From Ignavibacteriae bacterium HGW-Ignavibacteriae-3 (lineage in GTDB: Bacteria > Bacteroidota > Ignavibacteria > Ignavibacteriales > Melioribacteraceae), in the NCBI GenBank assembly GCA_002839795.1, contig PGYS01000003.1:1-64000 (forward strand): 64,000 nucleotides of DNA, read 5' to 3'. Below are positions 28,803 through 37,938 of the stretch, piece by piece. Position 1 is the stretch's first letter. Each line of letters begins with the position of its first letter. The notes beneath the pieces are model-generated. The model had not been told where the DNA came from. It did not search any database and saw only the letters and a list, made by a program, of their open reading frames with translations. Both the position numbers and the translations under genes were made by a program.

Positions 28803-29252
28803 ATGAAAAAACATTTTTTGGTTTTACTGTTGTTTGTTTTTACTGCTTCATTTGCCCAGAATAAGAATAATTTCAAAAAGTATTATTCGGAAAAAGATGA
28901 GCTGGAAATAATCAATGTAATTGACAGACAGGTTAAATCATGGAACGAGGGGAATATTGAAGGATATATGGCCGGATACTGGAATTCCGATTCCCTGCGC
29001 ATGGTTTCTAAAGCCGGAATTCAATATGGATGGGATTTAACCCTGGATATGTATAAGAGGAATTTTTCCGGGAAAGAAGCAATGGGCGCCCTGCGGCTGA
29101 AGGCCATTAAGCTGGATTTCATTAATAAGGATGTGGCGTTTGTAATCGGAAAATGGGAGGTGGATTCGAACAGCGTAGTGGGCGGGCATTTTGTTCAGCT
29201 GTGGGAAAAAATAAAAGGGAAATGGGTTATTACAACGGATTACACGTCCTGA
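28803..29252 (+). CDS. DUF4440/SnoaL-like secreted protein, copy 2
   Basis: Clear paralogue of 28343-28771: VIDRQVKSWNEGNIEGYMAGYWNSDSLRMVSKAGIQYGWDLTLDMYKRNFSGKEAMG. Confidence 0.82.
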   Translation: MKKHFLVLLLFVFTASFAQNKNNFKKYYSEKDELEIINVIDRQVKSWNEGNIEGYMAGYWNSDSLRMVSKAGIQYGWDLTLDMYKRNFSGKEAMGALRLKAIKLDFINKDVAFVIGKWEVDSNSVVGGHFVQLWEKIKGKWVITTDYTS

Positions 29253-29268
29253 GGGGATATCATTAAAA

Positions 29269-29544
29269 TTGCTGATTGATCATAACGGCTATTTGAAATT
29301 CCAAATTTCAGAACTATTTTTGCATGTCAAAAAATTCAAGGATTTATTAATGCCGGAAGATCTCTTAGTAAACATCAGATTCAAGAACCGCAAAACGGGC
29401 GAATTAAAAGATGGCTACGTGCGGGTTCCCGATATCGAAAAGTATGCAAATGGTCTTAAGAAATATTTTGACATTCATGAATTCCGGATCTGCGAAAAAA
29501 GAATTGTAAGCAAAGAGGAGTTCGAGAAGAAAGGAAAGGGCTGA
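29269..29544 (+). CDS. hypothetical protein (TTG start)
   Basis: 91-aa ORF in a run of co-directional genes; no recognised family. Confidence 0.5.
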   Translation: MLIDHNGYLKFQISELFLHVKKFKDLLMPEDLLVNIRFKNRKTGELKDGYVRVPDIEKYANGLKKYFDIHEFRICEKRIVSKEEFEKKGKG

Positions 29545-29557
29545 TCAAAAAAATATT

Positions 29558-30088
29558 TTGAAACCGTTTATTAAAATAGCCGCACATTTTCTTCTGCCCG
29601 CATACTTTGCGGGCTCTCTCATTCTTTTATCCCACTGTTCCCTGAAAAATGATCATTCCATCGCAGACAGGATCAATTCTTCAAAACAGAATAAAGCCAA
29701 TCTTCTTCTGCAAAAATTTAACGCGGAAATTTTTGATATTAATTCAAGTAAAATACTTAACCACACGGTTGTTATGGATACGCTGCTTCTGGGAGTATTC
29801 AGGAAAAACGGCGATTCGTATTTGCGGGCAGGAATTAAAGCTGACGGGAATAAAAAATATTATGCGGAATTGGAGTGCAGTCCTGAAATTTTGGAATCTT
29901 ATTACAAAATAAAATCCGGTTCGGTGTTGATCGCTGCCAGAATTAACAGGATTGATAACTGCGACGTGATAGCCGAAGCAGACTCACTTGACGGAGAAAC
30001 ACTTCAATACAGTTTGGGCAAATCGGTCCTTCTCAGCGGAGAATGTCTCGCGATAGCCGAAATCCCATCTATAATAAATGCAGACTGA
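29558..30088 (+). CDS. hypothetical lipoprotein-like protein (TTG start)
   Basis: FLLPAYFAGSLILLSHCS lipobox-like; overlaps the start of the next gene. Confidence 0.5.
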   Translation: MKPFIKIAAHFLLPAYFAGSLILLSHCSLKNDHSIADRINSSKQNKANLLLQKFNAEIFDINSSKILNHTVVMDTLLLGVFRKNGDSYLRAGIKADGNKKYYAELECSPEILESYYKIKSGSVLIAARINRIDNCDVIAEADSLDGETLQYSLGKSVLLSGECLAIAEIPSIINAD

Positions 30089-30404
30089 TCTTTTTACACT
30101 TGAGGATTTCTCGGCATTTATCAAATCGAACAAAGCCGCTGCTGTATATTTCAGCACACCGGACTGCAATGTATGTAAAGTCTTGAAGCCAAAATTGATC
30201 GAATTACTTGCAGTTGAATTTCCAATAATACAATTTGCCTACGTGAATTGTGAAGAGTCAAAGGAGCTTGCCGCCCAGCAGAATGTTTTTTCCGTCCCGA
30301 CGATTTTATTCTTCTTCGATGGGAAAGAGTATATAAGAAAAGCCCGGTTTGTTAATCTGCAAGAACTTGAAGTAGAATTAAGCCGAATCTATACGATGAT
30401 GTAA
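30078..30404 (+). CDS. thioredoxin family protein
   Basis: AAAVYFSTPDCNVCKVLKPKLIELL..FSVPTILFFFDGKE: thioredoxin fold with CNVC. Confidence 0.9.
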   Translation: MQTDLFTLEDFSAFIKSNKAAAVYFSTPDCNVCKVLKPKLIELLAVEFPIIQFAYVNCEESKELAAQQNVFSVPTILFFFDGKEYIRKARFVNLQELEVELSRIYTMM

Positions 30405-30411
30405 AATAAAA

Positions 30412-30440
30412 AAGGCGGCTCAATCGAACCGCCTCTTCTA
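30412..30440. terminator. bidirectional Rho-independent terminator
   Basis: AGGCGGCTC AATC GAACCGCCT with flanking A and T runs between convergent genes. Confidence 0.8.
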
Positions 30441-30465
30441 AAGTCTAACTACTAATTACTAAATA

Positions 30466-33400
30466 TTATTTTTTCAATTCCGGAATCCTGCCAGGCGTCC
30501 ATGGCGCGTTAATCTTATCCAGCTCTGTTTCAAGCGCTTTAATATCCTCATTGAAGATCTTTTTAAGCTGCTCAAGCACAGGCGGAAATTCTTCCATCAG
30601 CACGTCGTATGAACGGATTTCATTCTGCGTTAATCCTGACGTTGACCTGAAATGCGTGAAAGCCATTTCGCTGACTCTGTCGTTCAGAGTAACGTGTGCC
30701 GGAGGATTCTCTTCCGCGCTCGGTCTTGTTGAAGGTCTGTTGAATTTTAATTGAAGATCTTCAAGTTTGTCCGAGATCGCATCCGCTTTTTTCATCATTT
30801 CAAGAGATGAATTCGTACTGTTTGCAATTGACTGCTTCAGGTTTTCAACCCTCGTGATCATATCATTGAGGAAACGCTGCGATGCCTGAACCGTCTGCGC
30901 GAGGTTTGCGGCTTTTTTCTGGAATGCCACTAACTCGCCTCTGTCTTTTGCCGGCAGAGTTGTGTTTCTCAGAACTTCGCATTCGAATGAAGTAGGAGGA
31001 ATTAATTCTTTAACTCCCTCTCTGGAAACCATTGTTAGAGATACATTATAAGTTCCCGGCATTACAAGTGTGCCTGCGCCGCCGAATCTTCCGCCGCGCC
31101 CGCCGCTCTGAACCGGTGTGAACTTATTCCCAGTTAAGGATACCGGTGTGAATGCCTGATAGCGTAAATCCCAATTCTCTCTTTGTATTCCTTTACTTGC
31201 CGACTTGGTAATTTTACGGACTATATTTCCCGATTCATCGGTGATAGTAAAAATTAAATACGGAGCCGTTTCATTCTGCTCTGCGTTCAATTCTGCGTCT
31301 GACGGCTGGGGAATCGGTTTTCCATCCTTGAAGAGAGCTTTTTCTTTTTCTTTTCTAATGCTCTTTAATGATTTGGGAACATCCTTAATATAGTATGTAA
31401 ATGTTGCACCGAAATCAGGGTTGGGTGCTCTGTAACGTGTAGATCCCGATTCAGCCTCTCCGCCAGTGGATATATACATCAATGCTTTTTTGATAGGGAA
31501 CATGTGAGACTCTTTTTCAAAAACATCTTTCGACGCTGTGCGCAGAGGAGAATAATTATCCAGTATATAGAAACCTCTGCCGAACGTGGCAATCACAATG
31601 TCGCTCTCCCTTTTCTGTAGGGCAATATCCCGCACGGCAATTGACGGTAAACCCGATTTAAGCGCGAACCATTTTTCGCCGCCGTCAATAGTAAAGTAGA
31701 AACTGAATTCCGTGCAGACAAATAATAAATTCGGATTTTCAAAGTCCTGCTCAACACAATGAATTGTTTCATTAGCAGGCAGATTTCCCGCTATGGATTT
31801 CCAGGTCTTGCCTTTATCCGTGCTTTTCAAAAGATATGGCTTGAAATCATCTCTCAATATATTATCGAAGCTCGCGAACACTATATTCTCATCGAACTTT
31901 GAAGCACAGATATCGCTCACGTATGTATTTGCCGGCACGCCCGGAAATTCCGAAACCTTTCTCCACGTCTTCGCATCTTCTGAAATCTGAATTAAACCGT
32001 CATCGGTTCCGGCATAGAGAAGATTTTCTTTTACCGGGGATTCGGTTAAGGAAACAATTTCTCCGTAGAGCGATGTGGATTTATCTTTGGCCACAGCATC
32101 AACGCTCCAGTATTTTCCCATTACGGGCCATGTGTTCCTATCCAGCTGCGCGGTTAGATCATCGCTGATCACATCCCAGCTGTCGCCGCGGTCGTCACTT
32201 CTGAATACTTTATTTGCGGCAGTATATAATCTTGTATTTTTGTGCGGACTTATGAACAAAGGTGTATTCCAATTCCATTTGTATGTGAGTTCTCCTTTGC
32301 GGGGTTCCGGCCTGATTGAAATCGATTCACCGCTTGCCTTATCGTAGCGGACCATTCCTCCGTACTGTGATTCAGCGTAAACAATGTTCGGATTTTCAGG
32401 ATCGATTGCCGCCCAGAAACCGTCTCCGCCGTTCGTAACAAACCAATCGCTGTTGTAAACTCCGCTTCTTGTGGAACCCGATGGACCGCCGAGACTGTTA
32501 TTATCCTGCGTTCCGCCGTATACATAATAGAATGGAAAAGAGTTATCGACAGCTACACGGTAGAATTGTGTAATAGGTAGATTTTCTTTGAAGTCATATG
32601 TCTTTCCGCCGTCGAACGATTCATAAATTCCTCCATCACCGCCGATCAGAAAATGTTCGGTATCGGAGGGATCTATCCACATGGCATGATCATCCACGTG
32701 ACGGGAATTATTTCCAAGAGCGTTCCATGTTTTTCCCGCATCCGTAGTTACCTGAGAGACTGTCTCAACGGAATATACCTTATCAACATTTTTAGGATCG
32801 CAGAAGATTTCGTTATAGTATTGGCCGGATTCATTATGGCTGCTCATTTTTTCCCATGTCGCGCCGCGGTTGGTTGAGCGGAAGAACCCTCCCATGTTTT
32901 CAGCAGCTTCCATTATAAGATAAATTACATCGGGATTGACCGGTGAAATATCTATTCCCATGCCGCCTATATCAACCTTCGGCAGACCGTCCATAATTTT
33001 ATCCCATGTCTCTCCGCCGTCATATGATTTGTAAACCGCAGATTCAGGCCCGCCGCCGATTTTTGTATGTACATGTCTTCTTCTTTGTTCGGAAGTCGCG
33101 TACATAACATTCGGATCGCGGGGATCGTATATGATATTATTAACTCCGGTATTTTCCGAAATGTTCAATGTTTTTTTCCAGCTTTTACCGCCGTCAATGG
33201 ATTTATAAAGTCCTCTTTCTCCTCCCGGTCCCCAGACAGAACCTTCAGCGGCAACGAATACGATATTTGAGTTGCGCGGATCGATGACTATTTTACCTAT
33301 TTGACGGGAATCCTTTAGTCCCATGTTCTTAAAACTTTTTCCGCCGTCTATAGATTTGTAAACTCCGTTACCGTAACCAAGCGCTCTCTGATGATTGTTC

Positions 33401-33768
33401 TCGCCCGTTCCTATCCATATACAATTTGTATTGTTGGGATCCATGGTCACGCAGCCGATCGCATAAACTCCGTTATTATCAAAAATAGGTTCCCATGTAG
33501 TGCCTGCGTTTACTGTTTTCCAGACGTGTCCGCTGGATACGGCAACATAGTATTCGCTGTGGTTTTGAGGATTAACCGCGAAATCGGAAATTCGTCCGCT
33601 CATAACAGCGGGTCCGATACTTCGCCATTTTAATCCCGCGAATGTTCCGGCATCGAATAATTCTTTTTTAGCTTTAGTTGTGTCGTTATCGGTGTTTTTT
33701 TTCTGTGCGTTAATCTGAACCGCCGATATGATCAGCAGGATAATTAGAAAGACGGAAAGTTTTTTCAT
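30466..33768 (-). CDS. VPS10/sortilin-like BNR repeat protein (WD40/YVTN/BNR-like), secreted
   Basis: 1100 aa; repeats VYKSIDGGKSFKNMGL, SxDxGxTW; signal peptide. Confidence 0.9.
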   Translation of the reverse strand: MKKLSVFLIILLIISAVQINAQKKNTDNDTTKAKKELFDAGTFAGLKWRSIGPAVMSGRISDFAVNPQNHSEYYVAVSSGHVWKTVNAGTTWEPIFDNNGVYAIGCVTMDPNNTNCIWIGTGENNHQRALGYGNGVYKSIDGGKSFKNMGLKDSRQIGKIVIDPRNSNIVFVAAEGSVWGPGGERGLYKSIDGGKSWKKTLNISENTGVNNIIYDPRDPNVMYATSEQRRRHVHTKIGGGPESAVYKSYDGGETWDKIMDGLPKVDIGGMGIDISPVNPDVIYLIMEAAENMGGFFRSTNRGATWEKMSSHNESGQYYNEIFCDPKNVDKVYSVETVSQVTTDAGKTWNALGNNSRHVDDHAMWIDPSDTEHFLIGGDGGIYESFDGGKTYDFKENLPITQFYRVAVDNSFPFYYVYGGTQDNNSLGGPSGSTRSGVYNSDWFVTNGGDGFWAAIDPENPNIVYAESQYGGMVRYDKASGESISIRPEPRKGELTYKWNWNTPLFISPHKNTRLYTAANKVFRSDDRGDSWDVISDDLTAQLDRNTWPVMGKYWSVDAVAKDKSTSLYGEIVSLTESPVKENLLYAGTDDGLIQISEDAKTWRKVSEFPGVPANTYVSDICASKFDENIVFASFDNILRDDFKPYLLKSTDKGKTWKSIAGNLPANETIHCVEQDFENPNLLFVCTEFSFYFTIDGGEKWFALKSGLPSIAVRDIALQKRESDIVIATFGRGFYILDNYSPLRTASKDVFEKESHMFPIKKALMYISTGGEAESGSTRYRAPNPDFGATFTYYIKDVPKSLKSIRKEKEKALFKDGKPIPQPSDAELNAEQNETAPYLIFTITDESGNIVRKITKSASKGIQRENWDLRYQAFTPVSLTGNKFTPVQSGGRGGRFGGAGTLVMPGTYNVSLTMVSREGVKELIPPTSFECEVLRNTTLPAKDRGELVAFQKKAANLAQTVQASQRFLNDMITRVENLKQSIANSTNSSLEMMKKADAISDKLEDLQLKFNRPSTRPSAEENPPAHVTLNDRVSEMAFTHFRSTSGLTQNEIRSYDVLMEEFPPVLEQLKKIFNEDIKALETELDKINAPWTPGRIPELKK

Positions 33769-33884
33769 TGTTCCCTCGTTTTTAGAATTAGTAAGAAAAT
33801 AATATTAGTAGACAAGCAAAAGATGAAAGGTTTTGATCTGTTTTTTTGATAATTTTCTTCACATGTCATTCTGCATTTTGAACT

Positions 33885-35432
33885 ATGATTAAACCTATAA
33901 AAAAAACCGGTATTTTTCTAATAATAATTATTGCTTTGCCCATTCTATTTTTTTCTTTCCGGGAAGTTTTTACGCTTAATCAGGACGAAAAAGTAATCTC
34001 AGAGATATATAAAAATCAGCTGGAATCGATTCTTTTTTCAGTAAATCAATATTCGGAAGATATAGCAAGAAGCTGGAGCACTAAAATCCAGGTTGCAGTT
34101 GATGGAACCGGTATAGACAACGCCAGGCTGGAAAATGAACTTAAAATAATACTTGATGGCAATCCGGCGCTGCAATTCATTTTTATTTCAGATGAACGGA
34201 AAGGAGAGACCTTCTGCGGCAAAGAGGGTTCTTCCAGGGAGTTAAATAAAAACATCGGCGGACTTCTTAAGAGCAATCAACAAACCGTAATACGGCTGAA
34301 ACGTTACAAATCCAGCAACTTTATTAAAATTGAACCTATTAAAAACGAGTCAGAAGGCAAAGTCCAGATATTAATTTTTCTCCTTAGTGACGACCGGGTA
34401 TGCGGCATTGGCGTTGATAAAGAAGTTTTTATTTCTCAGAATCTTTCATCAAAAATTCAGAGCGCGGCCAGAAATGAATTTTCTCTTATAGTTGCGGATT
34501 CAACAACAGGGAGATCGGTTTACGAAGTTGATTTTTCCAGCAGGCAGAAGGTCCGGCAGACAAAAAATCTATGGCTAATCCCCGATTACACACTTGGCAT
34601 TGCTCTAAAAGGCAAGACGGTTGAGGATCTTGCGAAAGAGAGGACTTATAACAACCTGATGCTGGTAGTAAGCCTGTCGTTTTTGATGCTGATCGTTGCC
34701 TGGTTCGGTTTTAAAAATATACGGCGTGAAGTTGAACTGGCTCAGTTAAAAAGCGATTTTGTCTCGAATGTATCGCATGAGCTGCGTACGCCGCTGGCTC
34801 TGATTAATATGTTTGCTGAAACTCTTGCAATGGGACGTGTTAAGTCGGAAGAAAAAAAGAATGAGTATTATGGCATAATTCACGGAGAAACAGAACGGCT
34901 GAGTAAAATTGTGAACAAAATTTTAAGCTTCTCCAAGTTAGAAGCGGAAAAATGGAAATTCAATTTTGCCAAAACAGATTTGAATTCACTTGCCGAAAAA
35001 ATTTATAACAGTTATAAAATCCATATTCAGCAAAACGGATTTGAATTTATATTCAAACCTTTTGACGGGCCTCTGGAAGCTGATATCGACACCGGAGCGG
35101 TTTCCGAATCTGTGATTAATCTGATTGACAATGCCGTGAAATACAGTGTTGAAAAAAAACGGGTTGTTCTGGTGACGGGCAGAACGGACGGGAAGGTTTT
35201 TATTGAAATTGAGGATTCCGGTGCCGGAATTCCGGAGAATGAACAAAAGAAAATATTTGAAAAATTTTACCGTTCGGGAAATGGAAATGTGCACAACACA
35301 AAAGGAACCGGTTTGGGACTTGCGCTGGTTAAACATATTGTTGACGGCCATAAAGGCGAGATTAATCTGAACAGCAATTTAGGAGAGGGCAGCACCTTCC
35401 GGCTGATTTTTCCGGTTAATCAAATCAAATAA
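33885..35432 (+). CDS. membrane sensor histidine kinase
   Basis: FVSNVSHELRTPLALINMFAETLA H-box; NAVKYS N-box; GTGLGLALVKHIVDGH. Confidence 0.95.
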   Translation: MIKPIKKTGIFLIIIIALPILFFSFREVFTLNQDEKVISEIYKNQLESILFSVNQYSEDIARSWSTKIQVAVDGTGIDNARLENELKIILDGNPALQFIFISDERKGETFCGKEGSSRELNKNIGGLLKSNQQTVIRLKRYKSSNFIKIEPIKNESEGKVQILIFLLSDDRVCGIGVDKEVFISQNLSSKIQSAARNEFSLIVADSTTGRSVYEVDFSSRQKVRQTKNLWLIPDYTLGIALKGKTVEDLAKERTYNNLMLVVSLSFLMLIVAWFGFKNIRREVELAQLKSDFVSNVSHELRTPLALINMFAETLAMGRVKSEEKKNEYYGIIHGETERLSKIVNKILSFSKLEAEKWKFNFAKTDLNSLAEKIYNSYKIHIQQNGFEFIFKPFDGPLEADIDTGAVSESVINLIDNAVKYSVEKKRVVLVTGRTDGKVFIEIEDSGAGIPENEQKKIFEKFYRSGNGNVHNTKGTGLGLALVKHIVDGHKGEINLNSNLGEGSTFRLIFPVNQIK

Positions 35433-35441
35433 GGAGTAGAT

Positions 35442-36125
35442 ATGCCGAGAATTCTTATCGTTGAAGATGAGCCGAATATGCGGGTAGGACTTACAGATAA
35501 TCTTGAGTTCGAAGGATATGAAGTTGATTTTGCTGATAACGGCGAAGACGGACTGAAAAAAATTCTTGAAAATAAATATAATCTTATATTGCTCGATGTT
35601 ATGCTTCCGAAACTTTCCGGATTTGATGTATGCAGAAAAGCCCGCGAGAATAAAAATAACACACCGATTATTTTATTGACCGCAAAGGGAGAAGAGATAG
35701 ATAAGATAGTCGGCCTTGAACTTGGCGCGGATGATTATGTAACAAAACCTTTCAGCCTGCGGGAACTTCTGGCGCGCATAAAAGCGGTTCTGAGGCGTGC
35801 TGATAATCCGGAAATAAAAAATAGCGCTGCGAAAATCGGAAAACTGGAATTTGATTTTGAAAGCTACAACGCCTTCGAAGAGGGCGCGCCGGTTCAATTA
35901 TCCCACAAAGAATTTGAACTGATTAAATATTTATATGAACATCATAACCGGACCGTTAGCCGCGACAACCTTCTTAAAAATGTCTGGGGGGATGTTTACA
36001 TAACATCCCGCACAATTGATAATTTTATCGTAAAGCTTCGCCAAAAAGTAGAATACGATGTAAATAATCCTAAAGTTATTATAACCGTTCACGGAATCGG
36101 ATATAAGCTTATTGTGCCACAATAG
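35442..36125 (+). CDS. OmpR/PhoB-family response regulator
   Basis: RILIVEDEPNMRVGL..LILLDVMLPKLSGFDV; winged-helix SRTIDNFIVKLRQKVEYDVNNPKVIITVHGIGYKL. Confidence 0.95.
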   Translation: MPRILIVEDEPNMRVGLTDNLEFEGYEVDFADNGEDGLKKILENKYNLILLDVMLPKLSGFDVCRKARENKNNTPIILLTAKGEEIDKIVGLELGADDYVTKPFSLRELLARIKAVLRRADNPEIKNSAAKIGKLEFDFESYNAFEEGAPVQLSHKEFELIKYLYEHHNRTVSRDNLLKNVWGDVYITSRTIDNFIVKLRQKVEYDVNNPKVIITVHGIGYKLIVPQ

Positions 36126-36271
36126 ATTATGCCCTAAGTATGTTGTTTCCGTTTACTTTAAGATGACGTTACAATTCGTGACAATTACTGATGCAACTTT
36201 GACAACTCTTATTCGAGTCATTTCGACTAATCATATGGAAACAAAAAACACTAACACCATAGGAGGTTGAA

Positions 36272-36706
36272 ATGAGACTTACAACAAACACATTCGTCAC
36301 AAAAGCAGCATTGGTTTTAATGCTGGCAATGCTTTTTGTATCTGCGGCTCCTGCGCAAAACACAAAAACAAAAACGCCGGTTCTCAATAAGTATGCGGTT
36401 GCGAATATCACTCTCGGTATCAAATCAGAATCCGAAGGCATCAGAAAGGCTTCAATCGATTTGGCCGGAAAATGCAAAGTAGATCAGGCAGTTGATGCTT
36501 TGATTGAACAATTAGATGAGGAGAATGCGCCGGAATTGCGCGTTCTGATTGCCCAAGCCCTCTACAATATCGGCAATGAAAAAGGGCTTTATACTCTGAA
36601 GGCATATGTCTCCTCAGAAAAAGACCCTGAAGTCAAAAGAATGTACAATTTGATGGCACAGGAATACGCCGCCGGAAAAGGAAATGTTGAATCCGCTAAA
36701 AAATAA
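36272..36706 (+). CDS. secreted HEAT-repeat-like protein
   Basis: Signal peptide; VDALIEQLDEENAPELRVLIAQALYNIGNEKGLYTLKAYVSSEKDPEVKRMY. Confidence 0.75.
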   Translation: MRLTTNTFVTKAALVLMLAMLFVSAAPAQNTKTKTPVLNKYAVANITLGIKSESEGIRKASIDLAGKCKVDQAVDALIEQLDEENAPELRVLIAQALYNIGNEKGLYTLKAYVSSEKDPEVKRMYNLMAQEYAAGKGNVESAKK

Positions 36707-36774
36707 TTGAAGTGTGACAATTTATTACAAACGGTTATTGATGTATTGCAAATATTATTGAATCAATAATTACA

Positions 36775-37857
36775 TTGGACATAAAAAATAAAGTGATTTT
36801 TATGAGATCTTACTCAATACTGTTTATTCTGATATATGTTCTTCTGAACAACAATTCTGCTAATGCCCAGCGCTGGGAAAGAATTGTGAATCTGAAAGGA
36901 GTGTGGAAGTTTTCAATCGGTGATGATGAAAACTGGTCTAAACCCAAACTGGATGATAGAGACTGGGAAACCGTCAAAGCTCCGTCCGCTTGGGAAGAGG
37001 AAGGATTTCACGGCTACAACGGATACGCTTGGTATAGAAAACATTTCTTATTACGTGAAGATCTTAAAGGAAAAAATTTGATCCTGTGTCTCGGAAGGAT
37101 TGATGATGTTGATCAGGTCTTTATAAATGGGAATTTGATCGGTGCTTCGGGAACATTTCCTCCAAGATATAAAACAGCTTATAATGTTTGGAGGGAATAT
37201 CCGGTGCCGGATAGATTCTTAAATTCATCCGGGGAAAATATTGTTGCCGTCAGGATTTATGATGCGGAACTGAGCGGAGGATTAATAGAGGGAGATCTCG
37301 GTTTATTTGAACAGGTTGACGCGATGCATCTCGACATGAACCTGGCAGGTCAGTGGAAGTTCGCTTTGGGCGATGATCCGAATTTCAAAAATCAAAAATT
37401 CGCTGACAGCAGTTGGAATAAATTATTTGTACCGGGAAGCTGGGATTCTCAGGGCTATAGTGACTATGACGGGTTTGCGTGGTACCGTTTTACTTTTACA
37501 CTGCCCGGGGATTTAGCTGATAAAAAATTAGTTCTTGTTTTGGGCAAGATAGATGATATTGACGAAGCATATCTTAACGGTAAACTGATCGGTTCAACGG
37601 GTATTATGGATGGTGATCCTATAGACTATGATAAAAAGGGAGAATATCAGCTTTCACGGGGATATTATATTCCTTCCGGACTCATGCAGCCGGACAAAGA
37701 TAATGTTATTGCGGTGCGGGTTTACGACGGGTTCAGAATAGGGGGAATTTATCAGGGGCCTGTCGGCTTGATTGAACAGAGTAAATACACAAAATTCTGG
37801 CGCAATTATAAACCACCCAGAATGAAAAAAAGTTTTTGGGATCTGTTCTTTGAGTAA
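36775..37857 (+). CDS. secreted protein with two glycoside hydrolase family 2 sugar-binding-like domains, no catalytic domain
   Basis: Repeated blocks LKGVWKFSIGDDENWSKPKLDDRDWETVKAPSAWEEEGFHGYNGYAWYRKHF and LAGQWKFALGDDPNFKNQKFADSSWNKLFVPGSWDSQGYSDYDGFAWYRFTF. Confidence 0.82.
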   Translation: MDIKNKVIFMRSYSILFILIYVLLNNNSANAQRWERIVNLKGVWKFSIGDDENWSKPKLDDRDWETVKAPSAWEEEGFHGYNGYAWYRKHFLLREDLKGKNLILCLGRIDDVDQVFINGNLIGASGTFPPRYKTAYNVWREYPVPDRFLNSSGENIVAVRIYDAELSGGLIEGDLGLFEQVDAMHLDMNLAGQWKFALGDDPNFKNQKFADSSWNKLFVPGSWDSQGYSDYDGFAWYRFTFTLPGDLADKKLVLVLGKIDDIDEAYLNGKLIGSTGIMDGDPIDYDKKGEYQLSRGYYIPSGLMQPDKDNVIAVRVYDGFRIGGIYQGPVGLIEQSKYTKFWRNYKPPRMKKSFWDLFFE

Positions 37858-37878
37858 ATATTTTTCAGCCTGTTATAA

Positions 37879-37908
37879 AAAGAGCGATCAATCTGACCGC
37901 TCTTTTTT
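37879..37908. terminator. bidirectional Rho-independent terminator
   Basis: AAAAAGAGCGATCAATCTGACCGCTCTTTTTT between convergent genes. Confidence 0.85.
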
Positions 37909-37938
37909 GTGAAGATATATTTAGTCTTATGCCGTTTT

